A DNA stretch of 64,000 nucleotides from Streptomyces sp. PR69 (GCF_026420845.1 NZ_JAOWCB010000029.1:1-64000), one strand, 5' to 3'; positions 46,338 to 55,484 are shown, counted from the first letter of the stretch. Notes: generated by a model from the sequence alone, not told the origin. Translations and numbers: made by a program.

Positions 46338-46808
46338 GTGCGGAACTGGTTGTTCGGCGGTGTGTACGGCACCGTCCTGGCCAGCGCCCTGCTGGCCGCC
46401 CTGCAGAGCGAAGGCACCGTTTACACCCCCTTCTACGACGCCGCCTGGATCCTGGTGACCGCGGCGACCGCCGCGCTCGCCCATGGCTATGCGCACCATA
46501 TGTCCACCCATACACCTGGCTCCGGCGCCCACCGCTGGCGTCAGCTCGCCCGCACGCTCCGCGGTGAGTGGCCGGTCGTCGTCGCCTCGCTGCCGACGGT
46601 GCTGCTGCTCCTCCTCGCGGGCTGGGCCGGCTGGACAGAGGCGCCCGTCACCACGGCGGGGCTGACCGTCAACGCCGGACTGCTGATGGGCTGGGGCGCC
46701 TTCGCCGCGCTGCGCGTGGGCTACCGGCGCGGCTCCGCCCTGCTGATCGGCGGCGCGGACGCCGCCATCGGCCTGCTGATAGCCGTGGCCAACGCGATCA
46801 TCAAGTAG
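46338..46808 (+). CDS. Small integral membrane protein
   Basis: 156 residues with about four hydrophobic segments (WLFGGVYGTVLASALLAAL, AAWILVTAATAALAHGYA, WPVVVASLPTVLLLLLAGWAG, TAGLTVNAGLLMGWGAFAAL, GGADAAIGLLIAVANAII). GTG 46338 has a strong GGAGGAG site. The 140-base upstream gap is AT-richer (CATTTCGGTCAGAAAATACGG) and probably holds its promoter. No family recognised. Confidence 0.65.
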   Translation: MRNWLFGGVYGTVLASALLAALQSEGTVYTPFYDAAWILVTAATAALAHGYAHHMSTHTPGSGAHRWRQLARTLRGEWPVVVASLPTVLLLLLAGWAGWTEAPVTTAGLTVNAGLLMGWGAFAALRVGYRRGSALLIGGADAAIGLLIAVANAIIK

Positions 46809-46955
46809 CCACTCAGCCTGCCGTCACCCGGCCGTCACAGCCCGCCCTGATCTGCACCTGACCCGTATACGACAAGGGCCGGCCGTGTCGCACAGCGGCG
46901 GGCTCCAGCTTGCCGCAGACCCGCACAGCCCCTGCCGTATACCGAAGAAACCTGA

Positions 46956-46993
46956 GTAACACGGGGTTCACAGTCGAGCAATCGATGAGAAAC
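46956..46993 (+). promoter_or_regulatory. GlnR operator upstream of glnII
   Basis: Four five-base blocks spaced exactly 11 bases apart: GTAAC (46956), TTCAC (46967), GCAAT (46978) and GAAAC (46989), with six-base spacers. The first and last fit gTnAc and GaAAc; the middle two are weaker. This is the a-b-a-b arrangement of a GlnR operator. It ends 54 bases before the glnII start. Confidence 0.75.
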
Positions 46994-47046
46994 CCCCCGT
47001 TGGGAGGCTGCGCCTCATACCCGCTGCACCGCAAAGGATGAGGCCC

Positions 47047-48078
47047 GTGACCTTCAAGGCTGAGTACATCTGGATCGACGGCACCGAGCCGACCGCGAAG
47101 CTTCGCTCGAAGACGAAGATACTGCCCGGCGCTTCCGCGACCCTCGCCGAGCTGCCCATCTGGGGCTTCGACGGTTCCAGCACCAACCAGGCCGAGGGCC
47201 ACGCCTCCGACTGCGTGCTCAAGCCGGTCTTCACCTGCCCGGACCCGATCCGCGGCGGCGACGACATCCTCGTGCTCTGCGAGGTCCTCAACACGGACAT
47301 GACGCCGCACGCCTCCAACACGCGGGCGGCGCTCGCCGAGGTCGCGGAGAAGTTCGCGGCGCAGGAGCCGATCTTCGGCATCGAGCAGGAGTACACCTTC
47401 TTCGAAGGCGACCGTCCGCTCGGCTTCCCGGCCGGCGGCTTCCCGGCCCCGCAGGGCGGCTACTACTGCGGCGTCGGCGCGGACGAGATCCACGGCCGTG
47501 ACGTCGTCGAGGCGCACCTGGAGAACTGCCTGCAGGCGGGTCTGGGCCTCTCCGGCATCAACGCCGAGGTGATGCCGGGCCAGTGGGAGTTCCAGGTCGG
47601 CCCGCTCGCCCCGCTTGAGGTCGCGGACCAGCTGTGGGTAGCCCGCTGGCTGCTCTACCGCACCGCCGAGGACTTCGGGGTCTCGGCGACCCTCGACCCC
47701 AAGCCGGTCAAGGGCGACTGGAACGGCGCGGGCGCGCACACCAACTTCTCCACGAAGGCCATGCGCGAGGGCTACGACGCGATCATCACCGCCTGCGAGT
47801 CGCTGGGCGAGGGCTCCAAGCCGCTCGACCACGTCAAGAACTACGGCGCGGGCATCGACGACCGCCTCACCGGTCTGCACGAGACCGCCCCGTGGAACGA
47901 GTACAGCTACGGCGTCTCCAACCGCGGCGCGTCCGTCCGCATCCCGTGGCAGGTGGAGAAGGACGGCAAGGGCTACATCGAGGACCGCCGTCCGAACGCC
48001 AACGTCGACCCGTATGTGGTGACCCGGCTGCTCGTGGACACCTGCTGCACCGCTCTGGAGAAGGCCGGCCAGGTCTGA
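47047..48078 (+). CDS. glnII: Glutamine synthetase type II (eukaryotic-like)
   Basis: 343-residue GSII. Seen: AEYIWIDGTEPTAKLRSKTK, LPIWGFDGSSTNQAEGHASDC, FGIEQEYTFF (metal-binding Glu), MPGQWEFQVGP, GAGAHTNFSTKAMR (catalytic His), and VSNRGASVRIPW. Not adenylylated; controlled at transcription in Streptomyces. GTG 47047 is preferred to ATG 47038 because the family protein begins MTFKAEY and the AAGGATGAGG site precedes it. Together with glnA at 23971 it gives the genus its two-GS set. Confidence 0.97.
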   Translation: MTFKAEYIWIDGTEPTAKLRSKTKILPGASATLAELPIWGFDGSSTNQAEGHASDCVLKPVFTCPDPIRGGDDILVLCEVLNTDMTPHASNTRAALAEVAEKFAAQEPIFGIEQEYTFFEGDRPLGFPAGGFPAPQGGYYCGVGADEIHGRDVVEAHLENCLQAGLGLSGINAEVMPGQWEFQVGPLAPLEVADQLWVARWLLYRTAEDFGVSATLDPKPVKGDWNGAGAHTNFSTKAMREGYDAIITACESLGEGSKPLDHVKNYGAGIDDRLTGLHETAPWNEYSYGVSNRGASVRIPWQVEKDGKGYIEDRRPNANVDPYVVTRLLVDTCCTALEKAGQV

Positions 48079-48100
48079 TCCCGCTCAGGAAGCAGCGCTT

Positions 48101-48147
48101 TCACGCCGCGGCGCCCGCCGGGACGACCGGCGGGCGCCGCGGCGTGA
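48101..48147 (+). terminator. 21-base-stem hairpin after glnII
   Basis: Perfect arms at 48101-48121 and 48127-48147 with the five-base loop GACGA, 23 bases after the glnII stop. Confidence 0.88.
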
Positions 48148-48151
48148 TTGA

Positions 48152-48292
48152 ATGACGCCCATGACCGCCATGACCGGCGTCCGGAACGAAGCGAAGGGTC
48201 GCGGTGACGACCTGGAGCCGTTCTGGCCGTCCCGGCAGCACGATGACTTCGACCGGGTCTGTCGCCGCGCGCTGAACGCGCCGGCCCACTGA
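48152..48292 (+). CDS. Small conserved peptide
   Basis: 46 residues (or 43 or 40 if ATG 48161 or 48170 is used). GDDLEPFWPSRQHDDFDRVCRRALNAPAH is acidic, proline/aromatic-rich and looks conserved. It starts five bases after the glnII terminator. No function known to me. Confidence 0.55.
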   Translation: MTPMTAMTGVRNEAKGRGDDLEPFWPSRQHDDFDRVCRRALNAPAH

Positions 48293-48402
48293 GCCCGCCG
48301 AGCCCGCCGAGCCCGCTGAACGAGTTGCCCCGGTCTCAGGCCGACGCGCCCGACGTACGCACCTTCTCCGTCCGTCTCCCCGCGCGAAAGAGCTGACGTC
48401 TC

Positions 48403-48972
48403 ATGGCGAACCACGCCCGTGTCACCGCTGCCGCCCGCCCCCGTACCCGCCCCGCGCCGCCGCCGTCCCGGCTGCGCGCCGTGGGGTGCGACGAGACCAC
48501 ACCCCCCGGCGCCCTCCCCGACTCCGTCGCCGACAAGGTCCTGGACTTCCTGCCGCCCGGTGCGACCTGGCTGCCCGCGCCCGCGCATGCGGTGCCCGTG
48601 CTGCCGGGCGGTCCGCCGATGGCCGGCTATCTCGTACTCGTCCCGCAGACGCCGCCCGGGAGTCCCGCCCCCGCACCGGCCCGGCCCGCCGAGGGCCCCG
48701 TGACGATCGACGCCGCACGGCGCACCGCGCTGGTCGACGGGCGCGAACTGCAGCTGACCTACCTGGAGTTCGAGCTGCTCGCGCATCTGGCAGCGCATCC
48801 GCACCGGGTGCACACCCGCGACCAGCTGGTCACCACGGTATGGGGGTACGGGCATGTGGGCGACGGCCGGACCGTGGACGTCCATGTGGCCCGGCTGCGC
48901 CGGAAGCTGGGGCCCGAACACCGCCGCACGATCCAGACCGTGCGGCGGGTCGGCTACACATACGCTCCCTAG
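48403..48972 (+). CDS. Winged-helix regulator (OmpR-type DNA-binding domain)
   Basis: 189 residues. The N-terminal 90 are Pro/Ala-rich with no receiver-domain motifs (a DxxxxD/K set is missing). The C-terminal ~95 form an OmpR/PhoB winged helix: ELQLTYLEFELLAHLAAHPHRVHTRDQLVTTVWG, RTVDVHVARLRRKLG, RTIQTVRRVGYTYAP. A stand-alone DNA-binding protein; ATG 48403. It lies 16 bases from the converging PepSY gene. Target genes unknown. Confidence 0.82.
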   Translation: MANHARVTAAARPRTRPAPPPSRLRAVGCDETTPPGALPDSVADKVLDFLPPGATWLPAPAHAVPVLPGGPPMAGYLVLVPQTPPGSPAPAPARPAEGPVTIDAARRTALVDGRELQLTYLEFELLAHLAAHPHRVHTRDQLVTTVWGYGHVGDGRTVDVHVARLRRKLGPEHRRTIQTVRRVGYTYAP

Positions 48973-48988
48973 GACTTTCCGGAAGTCC

Positions 48989-50500
48989 CTAGCTCCGGGA
49001 CGGGTTCCGGTTCCCAGGCGCCCGGCGGCGGGCGGCGAAGCCCAGCGCCGCGTCCAGCGCCAGGAAGGCGAGCAGGCTCCAGCCCAGCAGGGGCACAAAC
49101 CAGCCCGTCAGCGCGACGGCCGCGGCCAGCGGCAGCAGCAGGGGGACCGGGGCCTTGCGCCATGCGCCGCGCGGCACGGGGCGTCCCATGCTCAGCGTGC
49201 GCTCCTTGGCGGGGCGGCGCTGCCACCACATGCGGTAGCCCCAGACCGTCAGCATGATCAGGGCGACCATGAGCGCGGCCAGCGCGAGCTGGTTGGGCAG
49301 CCCGAACAGCACGCCCATATGCGCGGCGATGCCGTACGTGGTGAGCTTGGCCAGCAGCGGGTAGTCGGCGAAGCGCAGTTGGTCGAGGACCGCGCCGTCG
49401 GCCGGGTCGAGGGCGACGGAGTCGCGGTGGACCGGGAACTGGGTGTCGGTCTCCTTGACGACATAGCCGTTGCCCTCGGCCGGCAGGCTGATCGCGATCT
49501 GGCCGCCGGTGTCGATGCCGGCCGCCTTGGCGGCGGCCACGGCCCGGTCGATGCCGATGTCCGCGTTGTCGGCGGACGGCGGTCGCTCACCGCCGCCGAC
49601 GCCGCTGCCCCCGCTGCTCCCATGGCCGCCGTGCCCGCCGTGGGAGGAGGCGGCGTCCGCGCCCGCGTCCAGCGTCGCCGAGATGCGGGGCGTGGAGCCG
49701 CCCAGCCGCTCGCGGAGCATGCCGATGTTCTCGCCCGCGTAGGTCGACCAGGTCAGCCCGGTCACGGAGAGGATCACCAGGCCGGCCGCCGCCCACAGGC
49801 CGACCGAGCCGTGCCAGGACAGCGTCCTGCGACGGCCGGACGCGCCGCGTTCGGGGATCAGCGCGGCGCGCTTGTTCGCACGCCTGCGGCCCAGCCAGAG
49901 CAGTACACCGCCGAGGGCGACGACCCACAGCCAGCTGGCGGCCATCTCGCTGTAGAGGCGGCCGGGCTCGCCGAGGTGGAGATCGCGGTGCAGCTCGTCC
50001 AGCCAGGCGCGCAGCGGCAGCGCGCCGGAGCCGCCGTAGGAGGGCAGCTCCCCGCGGATCTCGGCGGTGTACGGGTTGACGAAGACGGCGAGGGACCTGT
50101 CCTCCTCGACCTCGGGGGAGGCCATCAGGACACGGGTGGTCGCGCCGTCCTCGTACGAGGGCCAGACGGCGGTCACCGTGCCCTCGGGGTGCGCCGCGCG
50201 GGCGGCCTCGACCTGCTCCTCAAGCGGGAGGGTGCGCTCACCGGCGGGGACTGTCAGCTCATGCCGGTAGATGAGTTTCTCGGCCGGGAAGGAGAGCGCG
50301 TAGAGCAGTCCGCTGACGGCGGCGACAAGCAGCAGCGGGGCGACGAGCACGCCCGCGTAGAAGTGGATGCGCAGCGCCAGCGGCCGCAGTGCGCTCCAGG
50401 CCGACGGCGCTGACGCCGCGGCGGGTGGTCCTGCCTCGTCGGAGGCAGTGGTTCCGGTCCCCTCGGCGGGGGTCCCCTTGGCGGGGGTTTCGATGGACAT
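48989..50500 (-). CDS. PepSY-associated membrane protein
   Basis: 503-residue membrane protein with about four hydrophobic helices: LRIHFYAGVLVAPLLLVAAVSGLLYAL (with conserved His), SEMAASWLWVVALGGVLLWLG, SVGLWAAAGLVILSVTGLTWS, and C-terminal helices around LALAALMVALIMLTVWG. PepSY-type segments (EEQVEAARAAHPEGTVTAVWPS, and AVAAAKAAGIDTGGQIAISLP) lie in the extracellular loops. A His-rich loop (SSHGGHGGHG) occurs before the second PepSY part. Such PepSY_TM proteins are linked to iron or copper reduction/uptake in bacteria; the paralog of the His-rich membrane protein follows upstream, 65 bases away. ATG 50500 with TGAGGA ahead. Confidence 0.82.
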   Translation of the reverse strand: MSIETPAKGTPAEGTGTTASDEAGPPAAASAPSAWSALRPLALRIHFYAGVLVAPLLLVAAVSGLLYALSFPAEKLIYRHELTVPAGERTLPLEEQVEAARAAHPEGTVTAVWPSYEDGATTRVLMASPEVEEDRSLAVFVNPYTAEIRGELPSYGGSGALPLRAWLDELHRDLHLGEPGRLYSEMAASWLWVVALGGVLLWLGRRRANKRAALIPERGASGRRRTLSWHGSVGLWAAAGLVILSVTGLTWSTYAGENIGMLRERLGGSTPRISATLDAGADAASSHGGHGGHGSSGGSGVGGGERPPSADNADIGIDRAVAAAKAAGIDTGGQIAISLPAEGNGYVVKETDTQFPVHRDSVALDPADGAVLDQLRFADYPLLAKLTTYGIAAHMGVLFGLPNQLALAALMVALIMLTVWGYRMWWQRRPAKERTLSMGRPVPRGAWRKAPVPLLLPLAAAVALTGWFVPLLGWSLLAFLALDAALGFAARRRAPGNRNPSRS

Positions 50501-50565
50501 GGGTGTCCTCAGGCAGTGTTCGGTGATGCGCTGGCATCGGTTGACATGGGGAAGCGGCCCCCAGG

Positions 50566-51234
50566 TCAGACGACTGCCGCTCCGGGGACCGTGACGTGAT
50601 GGGCGGGGCGCGGCGGCGGGCCGCGGCGTACGAGGGTGTGGGCGAGGAGCACACCGTGTCCGCGGTCGGCGCGCAGACGGTGCAGACAGCCCGCGGCGGG
50701 GCGCGGCGGCTCGGGCAGGCACAGCCGTACGGCGGCGAGGAGCAGCCGCAGCGGGGTGAAGGCGAGGGCGCCCACGGTGCGTGCGAGCCGGAAGAAGGCG
50801 GCTTCGCCGCGGGCCAGCCAGACGGCGCAGATCAGGGCGGCGAGGAGATGCGCGGCGAGCATTCCGGTGTCGGCGTCCAGCCCGATGCCGGTCATCTCGT
50901 GGTGGGGGGCGTGCTGCCCGTGGTTGCCGTGGGTGTGAGGTGTCCGGTGAGCGCCGCGGGCGGGCATATGGTGCGCGGCCGGCTGTCCGCCCGAGAAGAT
51001 CAGATGCAGTGCGCCCTGGACGGCCAGCAGACCGGCGCCGATCGCGGGGACGCCGCGGCGTCTGCCGCCCGCGAGCCAGGCGAGGGCCGCCGTCACAGCG
51101 AAGGCGATCAGCAGGGCGGCGACGGGAATGCCATGGGCAGACATGGACGAATGCCCCACAGCGGCCAATGCGGTACACACCGCCGCGAAAAGTGCGGCTC
51201 GGAAGGCGCGCAGAGGCGACCGGGCATCCGTCAT
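50566..51234 (-). CDS. His-rich membrane protein, paralog of the 42289 gene
   Basis: 222 residues (225 if GTG 51243 is used). Same plan as the 42289 protein: N-terminal helices (RAALFAAVCTALAAVGHSSM, PVAALLIAFAVTAALAWLAGG), a conserved VQGALHLIFS block (compare ALHSLFS), a loop with nine His (AAHHMPARGAHRTPHTHGNHGQHAPHHEM), then TGMLAAHLLAALICAVWLARGEAAFFRLAR (compare GGMLAAHLLAALLCGLWLAHGEQAVFRILR) and a Pro/His/Arg tail. It sits directly upstream of the PepSY gene, probably as an operon. Confidence 0.75.
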   Translation of the reverse strand: MTDARSPLRAFRAALFAAVCTALAAVGHSSMSAHGIPVAALLIAFAVTAALAWLAGGRRRGVPAIGAGLLAVQGALHLIFSGGQPAAHHMPARGAHRTPHTHGNHGQHAPHHEMTGIGLDADTGMLAAHLLAALICAVWLARGEAAFFRLARTVGALAFTPLRLLLAAVRLCLPEPPRPAAGCLHRLRADRGHGVLLAHTLVRRGPPPRPAHHVTVPGAAVV

Positions 51235-51326
51235 GGCCCGCACATGGTGTCACCCCTGGGCGAAACAACCGGAAGAGGGTCTTCCATTCGTTCCGCTGCG
51301 CGCCCCGCCAGGGCAGAGTCGACTCC

Positions 51327-52322
51327 ATGAGACTGCTGATTCTGGGAGGCACGGAATTCGTCGGACGCGCGGCGGCGCGGGCGGCGCTGGACCGCGGCTG
51401 GGATGTGACCGTCTTCCACCGGGGCCGGCACCCCGCCCCGGCGGGAGCCCATGAGCTGCTCGGCGACCGCACGGAGCCGGGCGGGCTGGCCGCGCTCGCG
51501 GGCGGCGGCCCCTGGGACGCGGTCCTGGACACCTGGTCGGCGGCCCCGTCTGCGGTGCGGGACGCGGCGCGGCTGCTGGCGGGCCGGGCGGGCCGTCATG
51601 TCTATGTGTCGAGCTGCTCGGTGTACGCCTGGCCCGTGGAGGACGGGTACGACGAGAGCGCCCCCGTGGTGGAGGGCTCCGCCGACGCCGGGGACGTCCC
51701 GTACGCGGAGGCCAAGCGGGGCGGAGAGCTGGCCGCGCTCGACGCGTTCGGCGAGGACCGCGCCCTGCTGCTGCGGGCCGGGCTGATCATCGGCCCTGGG
51801 GAGAACGTCGGCCGTCTGCCCTGGTGGCTCAGCCGCATCGCCCGCGGCGGCCCCGTGCTCGCGCCGGGCCCGCGGTCCACCCCGATCACCTATGTCGACG
51901 CCCGCGATCTGGCGGAGTGGGCCCTGGACGCGGCGGAGCGGGGGCTGAGCGGTCCGTACAACGTGGTCCGCCAGGACAGGGCGACCATCGCGGAGCTGCT
52001 TGAGGAGTGCGTACGGGCCACGGGCGCGGAGGCCGATCTGCGGTGGACGCCCGCCGCGACGCTCCTGGACGCGGGCGTCGAGCCGTGGACCGAGCTGCCG
52101 GTCTGGATTCCCCGCGCCGAAAGGCCCGACGAACACGCCATGATGCACGGCGCGGACGCCTCACGGGCGCGGGCGGCGGGCCTCGGCATCCGTCCGCTCG
52201 CGGAGACGGTACATGACACCTGGGCCTGGCTGCAGTCGCTGGGCGGCACGGCGCCGCACCGCCCCGACCGTCCGCCGGTCGGCCTCCCGGAGGAGAAGGA
52301 GGCCCGGCTGCTGGGCCGGTGA
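51327..52322 (+). CDS. NAD-dependent epimerase/reductase-like SDR
   Basis: 331-residue extended SDR. LLILGGTEFVGRAAARAAL (GGTxFVG) is the nucleotide-binding motif. VYVSSCSVYAWP and PYAEAKRGGE resemble the S-Y-K triad (Y in VPYAEAK). LRAGLIIGPGE and PITYVDARDLAEWALDAAE are family blocks. Similar to isoflavone-reductase-like or oxidoreductase epimerases; no substrate recognised. Divergent from the His-rich protein gene. The start ATG 51327 is followed by a normal N-terminus. Confidence 0.85.
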   Translation: MRLLILGGTEFVGRAAARAALDRGWDVTVFHRGRHPAPAGAHELLGDRTEPGGLAALAGGGPWDAVLDTWSAAPSAVRDAARLLAGRAGRHVYVSSCSVYAWPVEDGYDESAPVVEGSADAGDVPYAEAKRGGELAALDAFGEDRALLLRAGLIIGPGENVGRLPWWLSRIARGGPVLAPGPRSTPITYVDARDLAEWALDAAERGLSGPYNVVRQDRATIAELLEECVRATGAEADLRWTPAATLLDAGVEPWTELPVWIPRAERPDEHAMMHGADASRARAAGLGIRPLAETVHDTWAWLQSLGGTAPHRPDRPPVGLPEEKEARLLGR

Positions 52323-52374
52323 CAGCGGCGGCCCCGGCCGGGAACAGCGCGCAGACGGGGGAAGTTGACCGGAC

Positions 52375-53070
52375 ATGGCTGTCATCCACAACACCACCCT
52401 GACCCCCGGCAAGCTGGAGCTTCTCGCACCCTGGCTGCCCACGCAGCCCTGGTACGCGGGCACGGCGCGTACGCCCGAGCTGAGCAAGGCCGGAGGCTTC
52501 CGGCTCGACGACCCGGACGGCGTGGTGGGCATCGAGTTCATGGTGGTCACGGACACCTCCGGCGACCGGCCCGTGACGTACCACATCCCGCTCAGCTACC
52601 GGGGCGCGCCGCTCGACGGCGTCGACGACGCGGCGCTCATCGGCACTGCGGAACACGGCGTGCTGGGGCGGCGATGGGTGTACGACGGGACCCACGACCC
52701 GGTCCTGGTCGCCCAGTTGCTGGCACTCCTCCAGGGCCGCGCCGAGCCCCAGGCGCAGAGCCTGACCGACACCCCCGACCGGTCCGTCACCCGTCATCTG
52801 TCCGGGGACGTCCTGCCCTCCCCTGCGCGGAAGTCAGACGTCCGCAACGGTCCGCACGGCACCGACGTCGCCGTGGAGACCGCGGCGGACGGAGGGCCGC
52901 CGGCGGGGCCCCTGACGCTCGCCGTCGTCCGCGTCCTTGAAGCGGACGGGCATACTCCGGGCGGCGACACGGCCCACGGCCACATCACGGCCGGCTGGCG
53001 CACACCGGACGGCGCGGAACACCGCGGCCGGTTCGCGCTCCTGAAGGACGCGGGAAGCACGGCGAGCTGA
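52375..53070 (+). CDS. Maltokinase N-terminal cap-like protein
   Basis: 231 residues. TPGKLELLAPWLPTQPWYAGTA is the opening of maltokinase (Mak) N-terminal cap domains, and the following GFRLDDPDGVVGIEFMVV... strands fit. The kinase domain itself is absent, so this is a stand-alone cap-like protein. Role unknown; maltokinase makes maltose-1-phosphate for glucan synthesis, but no other gene of that pathway is near. ATG 52375. Confidence 0.72.
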   Translation: MAVIHNTTLTPGKLELLAPWLPTQPWYAGTARTPELSKAGGFRLDDPDGVVGIEFMVVTDTSGDRPVTYHIPLSYRGAPLDGVDDAALIGTAEHGVLGRRWVYDGTHDPVLVAQLLALLQGRAEPQAQSLTDTPDRSVTRHLSGDVLPSPARKSDVRNGPHGTDVAVETAADGGPPAGPLTLAVVRVLEADGHTPGGDTAHGHITAGWRTPDGAEHRGRFALLKDAGSTAS

Positions 53071-53205
53071 CGGGCGGCGGAGCGGGGCGGGTTCGGCACG
53101 GTGGTGGTGCCAGCTACACCCCCGCGCGGAGGGAAAGCCCAGTGACCTCCCCGGCCGCCGCACGGACACTGGTGTCCGGCACATCGCACACCAGAAGGGA
53201 CCGTC

Positions 53206-54534
53206 ATGACCGCGACGAAGTCCGGCGCCGCCGTACGACCGGATGCACCGGACGCACGGGGCGTACGGGGTGCACGGGGCGTACGGGAGGCGCTGCTCGC
53301 CCCCGCCCGGGGGCTGGCGCTGACCCTGCTGGCGCTCATCGGGTCGGTCACGCTGTTCGTCCTGACGGTCGTGTCGATCTGTCTGATCGTGATCGGGGTG
53401 GGGGTGTTCACCACACCGCCCCTGCTGCGGCTGGTGCGCGCCCACGCGGGTCGGCGCCGGCTGCTGGCGGCCCGGTGGACGCAGCTGCGCATCCCCGCCC
53501 GGTACCGGCCCCTCCCCCCGGATCTGCGGGGCGGCGTCACCGGACAGGCAGAGCGCTGCACGCTGCTGCTGAAGGACCCGGCGACCTGGCGGGACCTGCA
53601 GTGGCTGCTGACCGATATGACGGCCGGGGCGGTGCTTGCCGTGCTGCCTCCCGCGCTGATCGCTGAAGGCGTCTTCGGTCTGGTGCTGTTCGCCGGGGTG
53701 TGGCAGCCGATCGTCGAGGCCGGCGGCCCCTACTGGTACGCCTTCGTCCCGGTCGACAGCTCCGCCACGGCCGCGCTCGCCGCGCTCCTCGGCCTCGGCT
53801 GGCTCGGCGTCGCCTACAAGGGCGGCCATCCGCTGGTACGCGCCCACTTCCGGCTCTCCTCTGCCCTGCTCGCCCCCGGCCGCGAGGCCGAACTGGAGCA
53901 GCGCATCGACCGCCTCACCGCGACCCGCCACGACGCCGTGGACAGCTCCGCCGCCGAACTGCGCCGTATCGAACGGGATCTGCACGACGGCGCGCAGGCC
54001 CGGCTGGTGGCCATGGGCATGGACCTCGGGACTGTCGAGGCGCTGCTCGAAAAGGACCCCGCACGGGCCAGGGACCTTCTCGCCAAGGCCCGGCAGTCCT
54101 CTGCCGAGGCGCTGAGCGAGCTGCGCGACCTGGTGCGCGGCATCCATCCGCCGGTGCTCGCTGAGCGCGGCCTCGGCGACGCCGTCAAGGCGCTGGCGCT
54201 GCGGCTGCCGGTGCGGACCGAGGTGGAGGCGGAGCTGCCGGGGCGGATGGACGCACCGGTCGAGTCGGCGGCGTACTTCGCCGTCAGCGAGTCGCTGGCC
54301 AACGCGGTCAAGCACGCGGACGCGGACCGCGTCTGGGTCGATCTGTCGTACGCGGACGGCGCGCTGCGGATCGCCGTCACGGACAACGGCAAGGGCGGTG
54401 CGGTGATCGGCGCGGGGTCGGGGCTGAGCGGGGTGGAGCGCCGGCTGGGTACATTCGACGGCGTCCTGGCCGTCAGCAGTCCCGCGGGCGGTCCCACCAT
54501 GGTGACCATGGAGATTCCTTGCGCGTTGTCCTAG
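53206..54534 (+). CDS. Sensor histidine kinase, NarL type
   Basis: 442 residues. N-terminal hydrophobic segments around 30-65 (LLALIGSVTLFVLTVVSICLIVIGVGVF) and 140-210 give several helices of a sensor domain. HisKA_3 H-box RIERDLHDGAQARLVAMGMDLG, then an N-box (ESLANAVKHADADRVWVDL) and G-boxes (VTDNGKGGAVIGAGSGLSGVERRLG). It overlaps the response-regulator gene by 16 bases. Signal unknown. ATG 53206. Confidence 0.9.
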   Translation: MTATKSGAAVRPDAPDARGVRGARGVREALLAPARGLALTLLALIGSVTLFVLTVVSICLIVIGVGVFTTPPLLRLVRAHAGRRRLLAARWTQLRIPARYRPLPPDLRGGVTGQAERCTLLLKDPATWRDLQWLLTDMTAGAVLAVLPPALIAEGVFGLVLFAGVWQPIVEAGGPYWYAFVPVDSSATAALAALLGLGWLGVAYKGGHPLVRAHFRLSSALLAPGREAELEQRIDRLTATRHDAVDSSAAELRRIERDLHDGAQARLVAMGMDLGTVEALLEKDPARARDLLAKARQSSAEALSELRDLVRGIHPPVLAERGLGDAVKALALRLPVRTEVEAELPGRMDAPVESAAYFAVSESLANAVKHADADRVWVDLSYADGALRIAVTDNGKGGAVIGAGSGLSGVERRLGTFDGVLAVSSPAGGPTMVTMEIPCALS

Positions 54535-55166
54535 CCGAAGATCTCTTTCTGCTCCGCGACGGGCTGGTCCGGATGCTGGAGGCGTACGGCTTTGAGATCC
54601 TGGCCGCGGTCGAGAGCGGGCCCGAACTCGCCCGGGCGCTCGACGAACTGGAGCCGGACGTCGCCGTGGTCGACGTCCGGCTTCCGCCGTCCCACACGGA
54701 CGAGGGCCTCCAGTGCGCGCTGGCCGCCCGCCGCCGGCGGCCGGGGCTGCCGGTGCTGGTGCTGTCCCAGCATGTGGAGCAGCTCTACGCCCGCGAGCTG
54801 CTGGCCGACGGCGACGGCGGGGTCGGCTATCTGCTCAAGGACCGCGTCTTTGACGCCGACCAGTTCATCGACGCGGTGCGGCGGGTGGCGGCGGGCGGCA
54901 CCGCGATGGATCCCCAGGTGATCTCCCAACTCCTCAGCCGGCGCGCACAGGACCGGCCCATGGACGGGCTGACCCCGCGCGAGCGGGAGGTCATGGAACT
55001 GATGGCGCAGGGCCGTTCGAACACGGCGATCGCCGGGCAGCTGACGGTCACGGAGCGGGCCGTGGCGAAGCACACGTCGAACATCTTCGCCAAGCTGGGG
55101 CTGCCGGTGTCGGACGACGACAACCGCAGGGTGCTCGCGGTGCTGGCGTATCTGGACCGCGGATAG
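54519..55166 (+). CDS. NarL-family response regulator
   Basis: 215 residues. Receiver domain (about 1-115): acidic pair in LAEDL, phospho-Asp in VAVVDVRLPP, VLVLSQH and GYLLKDR with the conserved Lys. LuxR-type HTH (about 145-210): LTPREREVMELMAQGRSNTAIAGQLTVTERAVAKHTSNIFAKLGL. The start is TTG 54519 with GGAG before it, inside the kinase's last codons, so it is coupled. Partner of the upstream kinase; regulon unknown. Confidence 0.9.
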   Translation: MRVVLAEDLFLLRDGLVRMLEAYGFEILAAVESGPELARALDELEPDVAVVDVRLPPSHTDEGLQCALAARRRRPGLPVLVLSQHVEQLYARELLADGDGGVGYLLKDRVFDADQFIDAVRRVAAGGTAMDPQVISQLLSRRAQDRPMDGLTPREREVMELMAQGRSNTAIAGQLTVTERAVAKHTSNIFAKLGLPVSDDDNRRVLAVLAYLDRG

Positions 55167-55484
55167 CCCTGCCAGGGCCCTCTGAGACCTCGCGGTCGGC
55201 GTCCTGGGGTGGCGCGAAGACGCCATGGCGGGGAGGCGGGGTGTCGGCGTGCCTACCCTCCGGAAGGGGGGCAGGGGCTTAAGTCCCCCGCGTCTCGGTG
55301 GACGGTCGAACACTCCGGCTTCCTTGCGTGTTGGCCCGATTTGACGGTGGAGATTTCTACGAACTCGTCGACGCCTTGAACACCCCACTCCTCACAGCCG
55401 TATGGAACGGCGCGCTTCTCCCTCTGTCGGGACCCCCCGAATCCCATCACCCCACACACCCCGGCAACGAAGCAGAGGAGTTCC
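55167..55484. other. 318-base gap, no gene
   Basis: Between the response regulator and the DUF1996 gene. It contains AGGGCCCT and CCCTCCGGAAGGG inverted pieces near 55176-55270 and AT-richer stretches near 55330-55370. Probable promoter of the DUF1996 gene; no ORF is credible. Confidence 0.5.
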
